A stretch of 64,000 nt of DNA from Nocardia wallacei (GCF_029869545.1 NZ_JARWQD010000116.1:1-64000), one strand, 5' to 3'; counted from the stretch's first letter, positions 1 to 8,871 are shown. A program made the numbers and translations. Notes: generated from the sequence alone by a model not told the origin.

Positions 1-213
1 GACATCGGCCACGACACCGACAACAGCTCCGTCGTGTGCCGCGACAACCGAGTACAGCTGCTCGGTTGTAGCGGGCGCGGAGGGGACCCCGAGGTCGTCG
101 GCGCAGACGTCGATGGCGAACACCCGCCAGCCGGCGTCGGCCAGCTTGTGCACGGTGGCGGCTCCGATACCGCGAGCGGCACCGGTGACGATGGCGACGG
201 GCGCATTGGCCAT
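1..213 (-). CDS. Mycofactocin-coupled SDR oxidoreductase (partial, cut by window edge)
   Basis: The first 71 residues are visible; the rest lies before the window. The N-terminus shows a Rossmann nucleotide-binding motif TGAARGIG (residues 10-17) and a following acidic strand end (AIDV), as in NAD-dependent short-chain dehydrogenases. The start ATG overlaps the mftD stop by four bases (ATGA), so it is translationally coupled to mycofactocin biosynthesis. Members of this SDR subfamily keep NAD bound and are thought to pass electrons to mycofactocin; that role is inferred from family and position. The substrate is unknown. In many mft operons mftE follows mftD, so this placement is a variation. 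Confidence 0.8.
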   Translation of the reverse strand, partial: MANAPVAIVTGAARGIGAATVHKLADAGWRVFAIDVCADDLGVPSAPATTEQLYSVVAAHDGAVVGVVADV

Positions 214-1385
214 CAGAGGCCTCGGGTGAACCCGTCCGGCATGACGACGTCATCGGGGGTCAGACTATGAATCGACTCGAGGCCGAGCCCGTACAGGGTG
301 GAGTCGATGCCCTGACGCAGCACCTCCAGGACATTGTGTACCCCGTGCTCGCCGGCCGCAGCCATGCCCCACAGGTAGGGGCGGCCGATCATGACGGCCC
401 GGGCGCCCAGCGCAAGCGCCTTGACCACATCGCTGCCCCGGCGGACGCCACCGTCGAGAAGTATCTCCACCTGTCCGCCGACGGTTTTCGCTATGCCAGG
501 CAGAAGTCGGATCGAGGCGGGAGTGGAGTCGAGGTTGTTGCCGCCGTGGTTCGACACCGAGATGGCGGTGGCGCCGACATCGACGGCGCGTTTGGCGTCG
601 TCGGGGTGAGAGACGCCCTTGATGAGGAAAGGGCCGTCCCATTGGCTTCGCAGCCATGCCAGGTCATCCCAGGTCGCCGGAGGAGTGCCCATCCATTCGC
701 CGTAGGCGCCGAAGAACGTCGGCCCTTGCGCACCGCGCGGAACCAGGTTCGGGGTCGTGAGATCCGGCAGCTTGCCCGAGCGAGCGAACCGCCACAGCCA
801 GCCGGGGCGGGTGAGCACCTGAGGCGCGAATGTCAGCGCGGTCTTCAAGTCGATGCGTTCGGGCAGGGCGGGGCTACCCCAATCGCGGGCGGTGGCGAAA
901 ACCCAGTCGAGGGTGACGATCAGCCCCTTGGCTCCGGCCTCCCGGGCCCGGTCCAGCCGTGCCACCATGTCCTCTTTGCTTCCCAGCCAATACACCTGGT
1001 AAAAGGTCTTCTCGTTCGCGGCGACGACCTCTTCGATCGGCTTGGAGCCGAACGAGGACAACCCGAGCGCCGTTTCCGAGCGAGCTGCGGCCCGGGCGAC
1101 ACCGACCTCACCGTCCGGATCGACGGCCTGCACGCCGGTCGGCGAGCAGATCACCGGCATCGAGATCTCCTGCCCCAGAACGGTCGTGGTCAGGTCGCGC
1201 GTCGCGGGCAGGTCGGCGATGTGCGGGCGAAAGCCGAGTTCGGCGAACGCCGCGGTGTTGTCCGCGAGCGAGACCCCGCCCTCCGACCCCGCCAGCAAGG
1301 CCAGATACACCGACTTGGGTACCCGCTTCTTCGCGCGCCGTTGCGCCTCGGCGACGGATTCGAACCAGGTTCGCGTGTTTGCCAT
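213..1385 (-). CDS. mftD: Pre-mycofactocin synthase MftD
   Basis: 390-aa FMN-dependent alpha-hydroxy-acid oxidase family protein. In the mycofactocin pathway MftD oxidatively deaminates the Val-Tyr-derived intermediate to pre-mycofactocin, the redox-active form. Family signs are the SNHGGNNLD stretch near residues 278-286, where classical lactate dehydrogenases have Arg-Gln after SNHGG, and the C-terminal phosphate-binding segment LLDGGVRRGSDV with GRPYLWG (about 310-342). Length matches MftD. It lies 30 bases after mftC and overlaps the next SDR start by four bases, so it sits inside one minus-strand operon. Confidence 0.93.
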   Translation of the reverse strand: MANTRTWFESVAEAQRRAKKRVPKSVYLALLAGSEGGVSLADNTAAFAELGFRPHIADLPATRDLTTTVLGQEISMPVICSPTGVQAVDPDGEVGVARAAARSETALGLSSFGSKPIEEVVAANEKTFYQVYWLGSKEDMVARLDRAREAGAKGLIVTLDWVFATARDWGSPALPERIDLKTALTFAPQVLTRPGWLWRFARSGKLPDLTTPNLVPRGAQGPTFFGAYGEWMGTPPATWDDLAWLRSQWDGPFLIKGVSHPDDAKRAVDVGATAISVSNHGGNNLDSTPASIRLLPGIAKTVGGQVEILLDGGVRRGSDVVKALALGARAVMIGRPYLWGMAAAGEHGVHNVLEVLRQGIDSTLYGLGLESIHSLTPDDVVMPDGFTRGL

Positions 1386-1415
1386 CTGAATGAAGATCCT
1401 TATCTGATATGCGCT

Positions 1416-2618
1416 TTACCGAAGTCCGGCCAGCGGACTGGTATCGCATGCGCGATCGGGCGCGGCGGTCGGCGATGTCGACGGCACACCCCGTATCGAG
1501 GGCATGCCCAACGTCACCGCGGTTCGCCTGCGGCTGCGGCGGGAGTGGTCCTTGTCGGGTTGTGGCCGGTTGCCGCCCACCCCGGCCAGCGCGAGTTCGG
1601 CATTGCCGCGCACACATTCGGGATCCGGGCCGTCGAGGGGCAGTCCGGTGAAGAATTTCGCGGCCATGCAGCCACCGCGACAGGAGTCGTAGGCCGCACA
1701 CGAGGTGCACGCGCCTCCGGTCTGCGGTTCCCGTAGCCGGGTGAAGAGTTCCGATGCGCGCCAGACGGTTTCAAAGCCACCCTGGTCGCGGACACTACCT
1801 GCGAGAAACTCGTCGTGAATCGCGAAGGGGCAGGCGTAGACGTCGCCGACCGGGTCGATCAGGCACACCACCCGGCCTGCGCCACACAGGTTCAAGCCGG
1901 GCAGCGGTGTGGAGCCGAGTGCGTTGAGGTGGAAGAACGAGTCACCGGTCAACACGTTCTCGCCATTGGCTATCAGCCAATCGTAGATCGTCAGCTGCTG
2001 GTCGGTTGTCGGGTGCAGATCCTGCCACACGTCGGCGCCGCGACCGGACGGCCGAAGCCGGGTGATCCGCAGCTGTGCGCCGAAATGATCTGCGAGAGCC
2101 TTGAATTCATCGAGCTGTCCGACATTGTGGCGAGTCATCACCACTGAGATCTTGAAGTTCTCCATACCCGCCTCGGCGAGGTTCTCCATCGCCCGATACG
2201 CGGTGGCGAACGAGCCTGTCCCGCGCACCGCGTCATTGATCTCGGCGGTCGCGCCGTCGATGGATATCTGCACATCCACGTAGTCGGAGGCAGCCAGCTT
2301 GTTGGCGCGCTCGGGGGTGAGCCGTACCCCGTTGGTGGAGAACTTCACGCCGATACCGTGATCGACCGCGTAATCGAGGAGCTCCCAGAAGTCCGAGCGC
2401 ACCGTCGGTTCACCGCCGCCGATATTGATGTAGAAGACCTGCATCCGCTGCAGATCGTCGATAACCGTCTTGGCCTCGGCCGTGCTCAGCTCGCGCGGAT
2501 CGCGGCGGCCCGAGGAGGACAGACAGTGGGTACACGCCAGGTTGCAAGCGTAGGTGAGCTCCCAGGTAAGGCAGATCGGGGAGGTGAGGCCGTGTTCGAA
2601 ATGCTGCACCAGTTTCAT
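1416..2618 (-). CDS. mftC: Mycofactocin radical SAM maturase MftC
   Basis: 400-aa radical SAM/SPASM enzyme. The CxxxCxxC cluster motif is at C25, C29 and C32. The C-terminal SPASM region has cysteine-rich blocks (CGAGRVVC, YACPF, CTSCAAYDSCRGGC) that bind auxiliary Fe-S clusters. MftC decarboxylates the C-terminal tyrosine of MftA and then cross-links it to the preceding valine. It starts 16 bases after mftB with an AAGGAGA-like ribosome site. The last roughly 45 residues after the SPASM cysteines are low-complexity and Arg/Pro/Thr rich. The assignment is firm because the precursor and chaperone genes sit immediately upstream. Confidence 0.95.
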   Translation of the reverse strand: MKLVQHFEHGLTSPICLTWELTYACNLACTHCLSSSGRRDPRELSTAEAKTVIDDLQRMQVFYINIGGGEPTVRSDFWELLDYAVDHGIGVKFSTNGVRLTPERANKLAASDYVDVQISIDGATAEINDAVRGTGSFATAYRAMENLAEAGMENFKISVVMTRHNVGQLDEFKALADHFGAQLRITRLRPSGRGADVWQDLHPTTDQQLTIYDWLIANGENVLTGDSFFHLNALGSTPLPGLNLCGAGRVVCLIDPVGDVYACPFAIHDEFLAGSVRDQGGFETVWRASELFTRLREPQTGGACTSCAAYDSCRGGCMAAKFFTGLPLDGPDPECVRGNAELALAGVGGNRPQPDKDHSRRSRRRTAVTLGMPSIRGVPSTSPTAAPDRACDTSPLAGLR

Positions 2619-2634
2619 GGGTCTCCTTGTTCAC

Positions 2635-2925
2635 CTAACGCACACGGCGCGGCCGGATCGTGCCGGACTCGCACAGTCCAGCCAGGGCGCCCAGGTATTG
2701 GCCCACCTCGGTAGCGGGAATGCCGGCCGCGGTGAGCGCACTGCGCGCGTCAGGGTGATGTTCGAGTTCACGCACGACGGTCACCAACTGCGGAGTCTTC
2801 AAGAACGACAGCCGACGGGTGGAGTAGTCGTAGACCAGTGCGCCGAACGGTTCGGGTCGCAGAGCCACCGACCCTGCCAGTGCGTACGGCAGGGCCGGAT
2901 CGAACGCGACGGGCTCAGTAGACAC
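2635..2925 (-). CDS. mftB: Mycofactocin RiPP chaperone MftB
   Basis: 96-aa small protein of the PqqD-like RiPP recognition element type. It binds the MftA leader and presents it to MftC. I chose the GTG start at 2925 because it lies inside the last codons of mftA (overlap 11 bases), giving translational coupling, and because the protein then begins with the conserved-looking segment before FDPALPYALAGSVALRPE. A longer reading from 3021 would run through mftA in another frame and is unlikely. C-terminus is basic (RPRRVR). Confidence 0.9.
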   Translation of the reverse strand: MSTEPVAFDPALPYALAGSVALRPEPFGALVYDYSTRRLSFLKTPQLVTVVRELEHHPDARSALTAAGIPATEVGQYLGALAGLCESGTIRPRRVR

Positions 2926-3025
2926 CGCACATACCGTCGATCGAGACCATTTCGACGAGCAGGTCTTCCTCGACCACGATGTCATCAGTGGCGACTGCTG
3001 CCTGGTTGCTTGCTGTTTCACTCAT
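2915..3025 (-). CDS. mftA: Mycofactocin precursor peptide MftA
   Basis: 36-aa precursor ending IDGMCGVY, the diagnostic MftA C-terminus. The terminal Val-Tyr pair becomes the mycofactocin core. The ATG at 3025 is preceded by a GAGGAGA ribosome site. The acidic leader (DDIVVEEDLLVEMV) is the segment recognised by MftB. A longer start at 3127 exists but adds a basic tail not typical of MftA. It is the first mft gene of the minus-strand run and lies 108 bases after the aldehyde dehydrogenase. Confidence 0.96.
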   Translation of the reverse strand: MSETASNQAAVATDDIVVEEDLLVEMVSIDGMCGVY

Positions 3026-3133
3026 GGGATGCTCTCCTCGAATTTGCGGGGATGAATGGTGTGATGGTGCGTCGATGACGTTGTGTACTCGACCAGGTTC
3101 TGAGGCCTTGACGTGCGAGTGAGACAACGGAGT

Positions 3134-4633
3134 TCAGTCGAGGCCCACCCAGACCGACTTGGTCTGCGTATAGCCGAGCAGTGCTTCCTCGCCGAGGTCC
3201 CTGCCGTAGCCCGACTGCTTGTAGCCCCCGAAAGGTGCCGCGGCGTCGAGCATGTTGTACATGTTCTGCCATACGGTTCCGGCCTCCAGACGGTGGGCGA
3301 CCCGATGAGCCCGTTTGAGGTCGCTGGTCCACACCCCCGCGGCCAGACCGAAGTGTGATTTGTTGGCACGCGCGACGACCTCGTGTTCGTCCCGGAAGGT
3401 CGACACGGAAAGGACCGGCCCGAAGATCTCCTCCCGCGCAATTCTCATCTCGTCGCGCACGTTGGTGAACATGGTGGGCTTCAGGAAATGACCGGCGTAG
3501 ACTTCGCCGCCAGGGCGCGAACCTCCGCAAACGAGTGTCGCACCTTCGGACAACCCGGACTCGACGTAGCCTTCGACTCTCGCGAGTTGTGTCGCCGACA
3601 CCAATGGACCCATGTCGGTGGTTTCATCCAGACCGTGACCGAGGTGAATTTCTCGCGCGAACGCTTCTATCTGTGAGACGACTTCGTCGTGGATATCCTC
3701 GTGAACGAAAAGCCGCGAGCCGGCGCAACATACCTGGCCCTGATTGGTGTAGATAGCCGTCACGGCGCCCATTGCCGCCGCGCTCAAATCTGCGTCCGGG
3801 AACACGATGTTCGCGGACTTGCCTCCCAATTCCAGGGTGAGCTTCTTCAGATGCGCGGCCGACGCTACGACAATCTGTCGGCCTGTTTCGGTGGACCCGG
3901 TGAAGCTGATCTTGGCGACGCCCGGGTGATCGATGAGTGATTGACCTGCTTCCGCGCCGTAGCCGGTCACAACGTTCAGCACTCCCGGGGGGAAGCCGGC
4001 GTCCAGCGCCAACTCGGCCAGGCGAATCGCGGTCAGCGATGTGACTTCGGAGGGTTTCAGCACGACCGTGTTACCAGCTGCGAGAGCCGGCGCGAGCTTC
4101 CACGAGGCGATCAGGAGGGGGAAGTTCCATGGCACGATCGCACCGACGACTCCCAGTGGTTCACGCCGGGTGTACACGAAGGCGTCACCGATCGGTGGCG
4201 AAACCGGGATGGTCTGACCGGTCAGTTTCGTAGTCCACCCGGCATAGTAGGTCCAGCAACTCGACGTCAGGTGGATATCGAGGTACTGCGACTCATTGAT
4301 CGGCTTGCCGTTGTCGAGTGTCTCGATGATCGCGAGTTCTTCGGCGTTGTCCTCGATCAGCTGTCCCAGCGTGGCGAGCATGCGCCCGCGCGCCGCGGCG
4401 GTGAGTCCCTGCCACACCGGGAGTGCCTCGTTAGCCGATCTCACGGCGGCGTCGACGTCGACGCTTGTACCCGAGGCGATCGCGGTCAGTCGCTGATTGG
4501 TTGCCGGATCCCTCGTTTCGATTTCGCCGCCGAGCGACGCGAACCACCCATCGCCGTCGATGATGATGCTGCGGGTAGCTCGCTTCAGGAATGTCCGTAT
4601 GCTCGGTGAGATCTCGGGAACGGTGAGTGTCAT
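3134..4633 (-). CDS. NAD(P)-dependent aldehyde dehydrogenase
   Basis: 499-aa member of the aldehyde dehydrogenase superfamily, full length. Catalytic residues fit family numbering: Glu268 in LELGGK and Cys302 in GQVCC. Cofactor-loop signature FTGSTETG is at about 244-251, and PWNFPLL near 168-174. It oxidises an aldehyde to an acid with NAD(P); the substrate cannot be read from sequence. It directly precedes mftA on the same strand. Mycofactocin clusters often carry dehydrogenases for alcohol or aldehyde oxidation, so a role in the mycofactocin-dependent alcohol pathway is a reasonable inference. Confidence 0.9.
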   Translation of the reverse strand: MTLTVPEISPSIRTFLKRATRSIIIDGDGWFASLGGEIETRDPATNQRLTAIASGTSVDVDAAVRSANEALPVWQGLTAAARGRMLATLGQLIEDNAEELAIIETLDNGKPINESQYLDIHLTSSCWTYYAGWTTKLTGQTIPVSPPIGDAFVYTRREPLGVVGAIVPWNFPLLIASWKLAPALAAGNTVVLKPSEVTSLTAIRLAELALDAGFPPGVLNVVTGYGAEAGQSLIDHPGVAKISFTGSTETGRQIVVASAAHLKKLTLELGGKSANIVFPDADLSAAAMGAVTAIYTNQGQVCCAGSRLFVHEDIHDEVVSQIEAFAREIHLGHGLDETTDMGPLVSATQLARVEGYVESGLSEGATLVCGGSRPGGEVYAGHFLKPTMFTNVRDEMRIAREEIFGPVLSVSTFRDEHEVVARANKSHFGLAAGVWTSDLKRAHRVAHRLEAGTVWQNMYNMLDAAAPFGGYKQSGYGRDLGEEALLGYTQTKSVWVGLD

Positions 4634-4771
4634 CTAGGAAAAGCCTTTCGGGCCGTGACGGCTGTCACTCCGAAGACTGCCCGATAAGTAGCTGACCGGA
4701 CGATTCGCTCGGGGGCCAACGTTGGCCCGTGCAGGCCGACCTCCGGTCGGCCGCTCCCACCCTCCTGGCGA

Positions 4772-5443
4772 TCAGCCGACGACCGTAGGCCCGTCGCCGT
4801 CGTTGAGCACGCCCAAACTGCCCGCCATGGCGGCGGCAGCGATCCGGTTGCCAGCGCCGATCTTGTTCAGCAGGGCAGCGATCATGCGTTTGGCAGTACG
4901 CTCGGACACCAGCATCCGCTGCGCGATGTCGATTGTTTCCATTCCGGTAGCGAGTAGCTGCCACAGGTTCAGATCCTGGGAGGTCAACCGATCCAGCAGC
5001 TCCTGGGGAGGCTTGCGGCTGCTGCGCAGCAGGTGATCGAGTAGTTCCGGGTCCACGACACGCAGCCCAGCCGCCAGGATGCGCAGCGGCGACAGCAGAT
5101 CGTCGGGTCGAGAGGTCTTCGAGAGGTATCCGTCAGCGCCGGCGTGCAGTGCGCTCTCAGCTAACTCGACATCGTTGGCTCCGGAAAGCGCAAGCACCTT
5201 GATCTCGGGTCGACGCGCTTTGATGTAACGGATCACCGCCGGACCGCCCAACGGGGGCATGTTGAGATCGACAATGGCGATGTCGGGCTGACATCGAGCG
5301 ATCAGACTGGGGGCCTCTTCCGGGTGGGATGTCGTACCGACCACCGTGAACAGGTCGGAGAATCGGTGGCTCAACAGCAGCGTCAAACCTTCGGTGAACA
5401 GGTCGTGATCATCGATGATCACGATTTTTAGCGCGACTTCCAC
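4772..5443 (-). CDS. NarL/LuxR-family response regulator
   Basis: 223-aa two-component response regulator. The receiver domain has acidic residues D11-D12, the phospho-acceptor D59 (IVDLN) and a conserved Lys in LSKTSRP. The C-terminal LuxR helix-turn-helix spans roughly residues 150-210 (LTSQDLNLWQLLATG ... SERTAKRMIAALLNKIG). The start is GTG at 5443. No histidine kinase is adjacent, so it is an orphan here. Its position 138 bases upstream of the aldehyde dehydrogenase/mft run suggests it may control that operon; this is inference. Confidence 0.85.
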   Translation of the reverse strand: MEVALKIVIIDDHDLFTEGLTLLLSHRFSDLFTVVGTTSHPEEAPSLIARCQPDIAIVDLNMPPLGGPAVIRYIKARRPEIKVLALSGANDVELAESALHAGADGYLSKTSRPDDLLSPLRILAAGLRVVDPELLDHLLRSSRKPPQELLDRLTSQDLNLWQLLATGMETIDIAQRMLVSERTAKRMIAALLNKIGAGNRIAAAAMAGSLGVLNDGDGPTVVG

Positions 5444-5841
5444 ACCGCCGATACTAATCGGTATTTCTTAATCCTAATTCCGTTTTCGTCGCTTCCAGTC
5501 GGCACGGCTATCTAGTTCCCGCCCTACCAGCCCAAGGCCCGAAAGGGACATACGTTGGCCCGCGTGGACGTGGTTCACATCACGTCCGCAAGCCATCGTC
5601 TACCAGTGGATGCCAGCGGCCGGACTCGGAGCACGAGCACCGGCGCAGGTTCGGACCGTTCGCCCCTGTGCCGAGGATACGGCACGACCGCCCGCTGGGG
5701 GTTTCAGCGAATTCGGCCGGACCGGGCCGGTCCGGCTCACCAGCCGGCTTGCCGAGGTTCCGGGTCGAACTGGATTCGCTCGGCATCTACCCGCCACCCG
5801 CAGAGGGAAATGCGGACTAGACGAGTCACGAGGGTCACATA
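5444..5841. promoter_or_regulatory. Divergent intergenic region with a 19-base palindrome (5717-5735)
   Basis: A 398-base gap between the minus-strand response regulator and the plus-strand mce operon must hold both promoters. It contains a perfect 9-base inverted repeat with one central base, CCGGACCGG-G-CCGGTCCGG, at 5717-5735, about 107 bases before the yrbEA start. This could be an operator for a mce regulator or a GC-rich hairpin. I see no convincing protein-coding gene here; the readings across it are shadows. Confidence 0.5.
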
Positions 5842-6699
5842 ATGCAGAGAACCAATAACTCCGGGCCACGGGCCGACGCCGGTGTGCTTCCGCATGAATC
5901 CCCGCCGGGCGATCAGCCGATCGGGCCCGATCGAACGTCCGGGGCATGGAGGACGAGCCTGGCCGTCGTGCCGAGAGCGGTCGGCGGTTTCTACGCCACG
6001 GCGCTGGCGACCCTGCGAGCAATCCCCAAGCGGCCCTTTCACACCGACGAATTCGTCAAGCAAGCCTGGTTCATCGCCTCGGTGTCGATCATGCCAGCGT
6101 TGCTGATGGCGATCCCGTTCTGCATGATGTTCGTCTACCAGATCAACATCCTGCTGGGTGAGGTCGGCGCCGTCGATCTGTCGGGCGCGGGCGCGGGCGT
6201 GGCAATCGTCCGCGAGATCGGGCCCATCGTCACCGTACTTGTCGTGGCGGGTGCGGGGTCGACGGCCATCTGCGCCGACCTGGGGTCCCGGACCATCCGC
6301 GAAGAGATCGATGCGATGAAGGTGCTCGGCATCGATCCGATCCAGCGGCTGTGCGCCCCGCGGGTACTCGCTTCGATCGTGATCGCGGTATTTCTCAACG
6401 GGCTGGTCTCCGCGGTCGGTCTCATCGGCGGCTACGTCGCGACGGTGTATCTCCAGGGCGCTTCGCCAGGCCAGTACGTGACGGCTCTGTCGATCATCAC
6501 CAAGCTCGGTGACTTTCTCGTCAGTGAGGTCAAGGCCGCGGTCTTCGGCATGCTCGCAGGCCTGGTCGCCTGCCATCTGGGCCTCAGCGCGCGCGGCGGC
6601 CCCAAGGGCGTCGGCGCCGCAGTGAACCAGACCGTCGTCTACAGCTTCCTGCTGCTCTTTCTCGCGAACTCGGTGATCACCACGATTGCCCTGGACTGA
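5842..6699 (+). CDS. yrbEA: MlaE-family ABC permease YrbEA (mce operon)
   Basis: 285-aa integral membrane permease of the MlaE/YrbE family, first gene of the mce operon. It has the typical amphipathic N-terminus followed by about five membrane segments, with the conserved loop REEIDAMKVLGIDPI (about residues 153-167) and the motif GGPKGVGAAV near the C-terminus. Two YrbE subunits plus MceG form the inner-membrane engine that drives lipid import through MceA-F. The ATG at 5842 adds an N-terminal tail compared with Mycobacterium homologues, so the real start could lie downstream. Confidence 0.92.
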   Translation: MQRTNNSGPRADAGVLPHESPPGDQPIGPDRTSGAWRTSLAVVPRAVGGFYATALATLRAIPKRPFHTDEFVKQAWFIASVSIMPALLMAIPFCMMFVYQINILLGEVGAVDLSGAGAGVAIVREIGPIVTVLVVAGAGSTAICADLGSRTIREEIDAMKVLGIDPIQRLCAPRVLASIVIAVFLNGLVSAVGLIGGYVATVYLQGASPGQYVTALSIITKLGDFLVSEVKAAVFGMLAGLVACHLGLSARGGPKGVGAAVNQTVVYSFLLLFLANSVITTIALD

Positions 6700-6739
6700 C
6701 ATCGCGGACATCGACTCGACCAACGACAGGACGATTGCA

Positions 6740-7588
6740 GTGACAAACAGGAGATTAGGGCGACGCATGGTCGTGATCGCGACCGCGCCAGTCGGCGAGC
6801 TGGAGCAGATGGGCCGCCAGTTGTCGTTCTACCAGCACGCCGTCACGGCGGTGCCTCGCACGCTCAACCGCTACCGATCGGAGGTACTGCGGCTGCTGGC
6901 CGAGGTGAGCATGGGATCCGGCGCGCTCGCAGTCATCGGGGGCACCGTCGCGGTCGTCGCCATGCTCTCCAGCTCGGTGGGTTACGAAGTCGGAGTACAA
7001 GGTTCGACGTCGCTGGCACATGTGGGCCTCAGTGCCCTGGCGGGATTCATCTCCGCGTTCTTCAACACCCGCGAGGTCCTGCCGGCGATTGCCGGTATTG
7101 CGTTGACCGCCACTGTCGGCGCCGGGTTCACTGCCCAGCTGGGTGCCATGCGGGTCAGCGAGGAGATCGATGCGCTGGAGACAATGGCCATCCCCTCGCT
7201 GCCGTTTCTGGTCACCAGCCGAGTGATCGCCGGTGTGATCGCGGTCGTTCCCCTCTACAGCATTGGGTTGTTCGTAGGTTACCTCGTAACCCGGCTGGTG
7301 ACCGTGTTCATGATCGGCGAGGCAGCCGGCACCTTCGACCACTACTTCCATGTCTTCCTACGGCCCGCTGACGTTATCTGGTCGATGATCAAGGTGCTGG
7401 TCATGGCGGTCGTGGTTATGTGCGTGCACTGTTACCACGGCTACCACGCCTCCGGCGGTCCCGCCGGTGTCGGCGCCGCCGTCGGCCGTGCGGTACGAAC
7501 TTCACTCGTCGCGGTCATGGTGATCGACCTGGCGGTCGGCATCGCAGTTTACGGAGTTCCGTCCGGGACAGTGCGGGTGTCGGGCTGA
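6740..7588 (+). CDS. yrbEB: MlaE-family ABC permease YrbEB (mce operon)
   Basis: 282-aa second YrbE permease, partner of the preceding gene. The conserved loop MRVSEEIDALETMAI and the C-terminal ASGGPAGVGAAVGRAVRTSL match the YrbEB type. I prefer the GTG at 6740, which follows an AGGAC site; ATG at 6767 is possible, and a start at 6686 would overlap yrbEA. Its TGA shares one base with the mceA start, so translation is coupled. Confidence 0.92.
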   Translation: MTNRRLGRRMVVIATAPVGELEQMGRQLSFYQHAVTAVPRTLNRYRSEVLRLLAEVSMGSGALAVIGGTVAVVAMLSSSVGYEVGVQGSTSLAHVGLSALAGFISAFFNTREVLPAIAGIALTATVGAGFTAQLGAMRVSEEIDALETMAIPSLPFLVTSRVIAGVIAVVPLYSIGLFVGYLVTRLVTVFMIGEAAGTFDHYFHVFLRPADVIWSMIKVLVMAVVVMCVHCYHGYHASGGPAGVGAAVGRAVRTSLVAVMVIDLAVGIAVYGVPSGTVRVSG

Positions 7589-8871
7589 TGAACGTCCACA
7601 TGATCGAACGATCCCGGACCACCTACGTCCTGCTCGGCCTGCTGGGAGCCGTGATCCTGCTCGGCGCGGCCGCGGCCGCGATCGGGGTCAACAGGGGCAT
7701 GTTCAATTCGTCGGTGACCGTCACGCTGGTGTCGGATCGATCGGGGCTGATGCTCGAGTCCGGATCCGACGTCAAGATGCGGGACGTGGTTGTCGGGCGG
7801 GTCCGTACGGTGCGCGCAATGGACGGCAAAGCCGTGATCACTCTGGACATCGACTCGGCGCGCGCCCCGTCGATACCCACCAACACCGCCGCGAGCATCG
7901 ATCTGACCACCCTGTTCGGCCGCAAGTTCGTAGCGCTCACCCAGCCGACTACACCGGCGAGCACCCACATCACGCCCGGTTTCACCTTCACCACCAGCTC
8001 GATTCCTACCGAGATGAACGATCTACTCGAAGGGCTGGTGAACGTGCTGCGCTCAGTCGAACCCGACAAGGTGAACGGCGCTCTCAACGCGGTATCGACG
8101 GCGCTGCACGGACGCGGAGACCAACTCGGCGACACACTGGTCAACCTCGACACCTACCTCGCGCAGTTCAACGGCAGCCTGCCCACATTGCAGCGGGATC
8201 TGTCGGCCGCGGCCACGACCTCGGACGTGGGCGCGGGCGCGGCGCCCGCCCGCCGGCGCCCCCACCCCCACCCCCCCCCCCCCCTTCCCCCCCCCCCCCC
8301 CCAACTTTGGCGGGGGTTGGGGGCCCCCCCCCCCCCCCCCGGGGCGGCCGCCCCCCCCGCGACGCCGGACCTGATGCGCACCCTCGACAACCTGACCACG
8401 ACCGGGAACACGATCACCGAGAAGCAGACGGCCCTCACCGGATTCATCCTCAGCTTCACCAGATTCGGCAACACCGGCCATTCGTTCACGAACGCCGCCG
8501 GTACGCCGCTGGTCGAGTCGATGCGCAGTCTCGCGCCCACCACGGGACTGCTCGCCGAGCGCGCGCCGAGCCTGCCCTGTTTCGTCACGAGCCTGGCACA
8601 GACCAACGGCTACCTCGAACGTGCCGTGGGTGGCAGCGATATGCCGGGCCTCAACATTCTGGGGACGCTGCTGATGGGTGACCCGCCCTACACCGCTCCC
8701 AAGGACCTGCCGGTCGTTGCCGCCGACGGTCCCGCGCAGTGTTATGACTGGACGAACCCGCTGGGCCACACCGATTTCAACGACGGCAGTCATGCCTACG
8801 GTCCGGTGCGCGGCCCGGGCGATCTGATCGGAAATCCCTTTGCCCAGTTCTTCCCGGGAGTCGGCCGATGA
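7588..8871 (+). CDS. mceA: Mce family protein MceA (contains a suspect poly-C block)
   Basis: 427 codons as given. It has one N-terminal membrane helix (about 12-32), an MlaD/MCE domain (about 38-115) and the long helical C-terminal part, ending with the MceA-like CFVTSL ... GLNILGTLLMGDPPY region. MceA subunits form the periplasmic lipid tunnel. Between about residues 215 and 258 the protein becomes a proline-rich low-complexity run encoded by long C tracts, exactly where homologues have a short continuous helix. The frame survives, but this block is probably not real sequence. The ATG at 7588 overlaps the yrbEB stop by one base. Confidence 0.88.
   Translation: MNVHMIERSRTTYVLLGLLGAVILLGAAAAAIGVNRGMFNSSVTVTLVSDRSGLMLESGSDVKMRDVVVGRVRTVRAMDGKAVITLDIDSARAPSIPTNTAASIDLTTLFGRKFVALTQPTTPASTHITPGFTFTTSSIPTEMNDLLEGLVNVLRSVEPDKVNGALNAVSTALHGRGDQLGDTLVNLDTYLAQFNGSLPTLQRDLSAAATTSDVGAGAAPARRRPHPHPPPPLPPPPPQLWRGLGAPPPPPGAAAPPATPDLMRTLDNLTTTGNTITEKQTALTGFILSFTRFGNTGHSFTNAAGTPLVESMRSLAPTTGLLAERAPSLPCFVTSLAQTNGYLERAVGGSDMPGLNILGTLLMGDPPYTAPKDLPVVAADGPAQCYDWTNPLGHTDFNDGSHAYGPVRGPGDLIGNPFAQFFPGVGR
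8235..8360. other. Poly-C/G low-complexity block inside mceA, likely assembly artefact
   Basis: About 125 bases made almost entirely of C runs, including uninterrupted runs of more than 10 C, with a short G-rich inversion (GCGGGGGTTGGGGG). The flanks read smoothly as MceA coding sequence: LSAAATTSDV before and PDLMRTLDN after. Codon structure collapses only inside the block. Nothing similar occurs elsewhere in the window. Confidence 0.75.

Noticed and set aside
5737-6768. 343-aa minus-strand reading opposite yrbEA
   Set aside because: Charged low-complexity shadow. YrbEA on the plus strand is certain.
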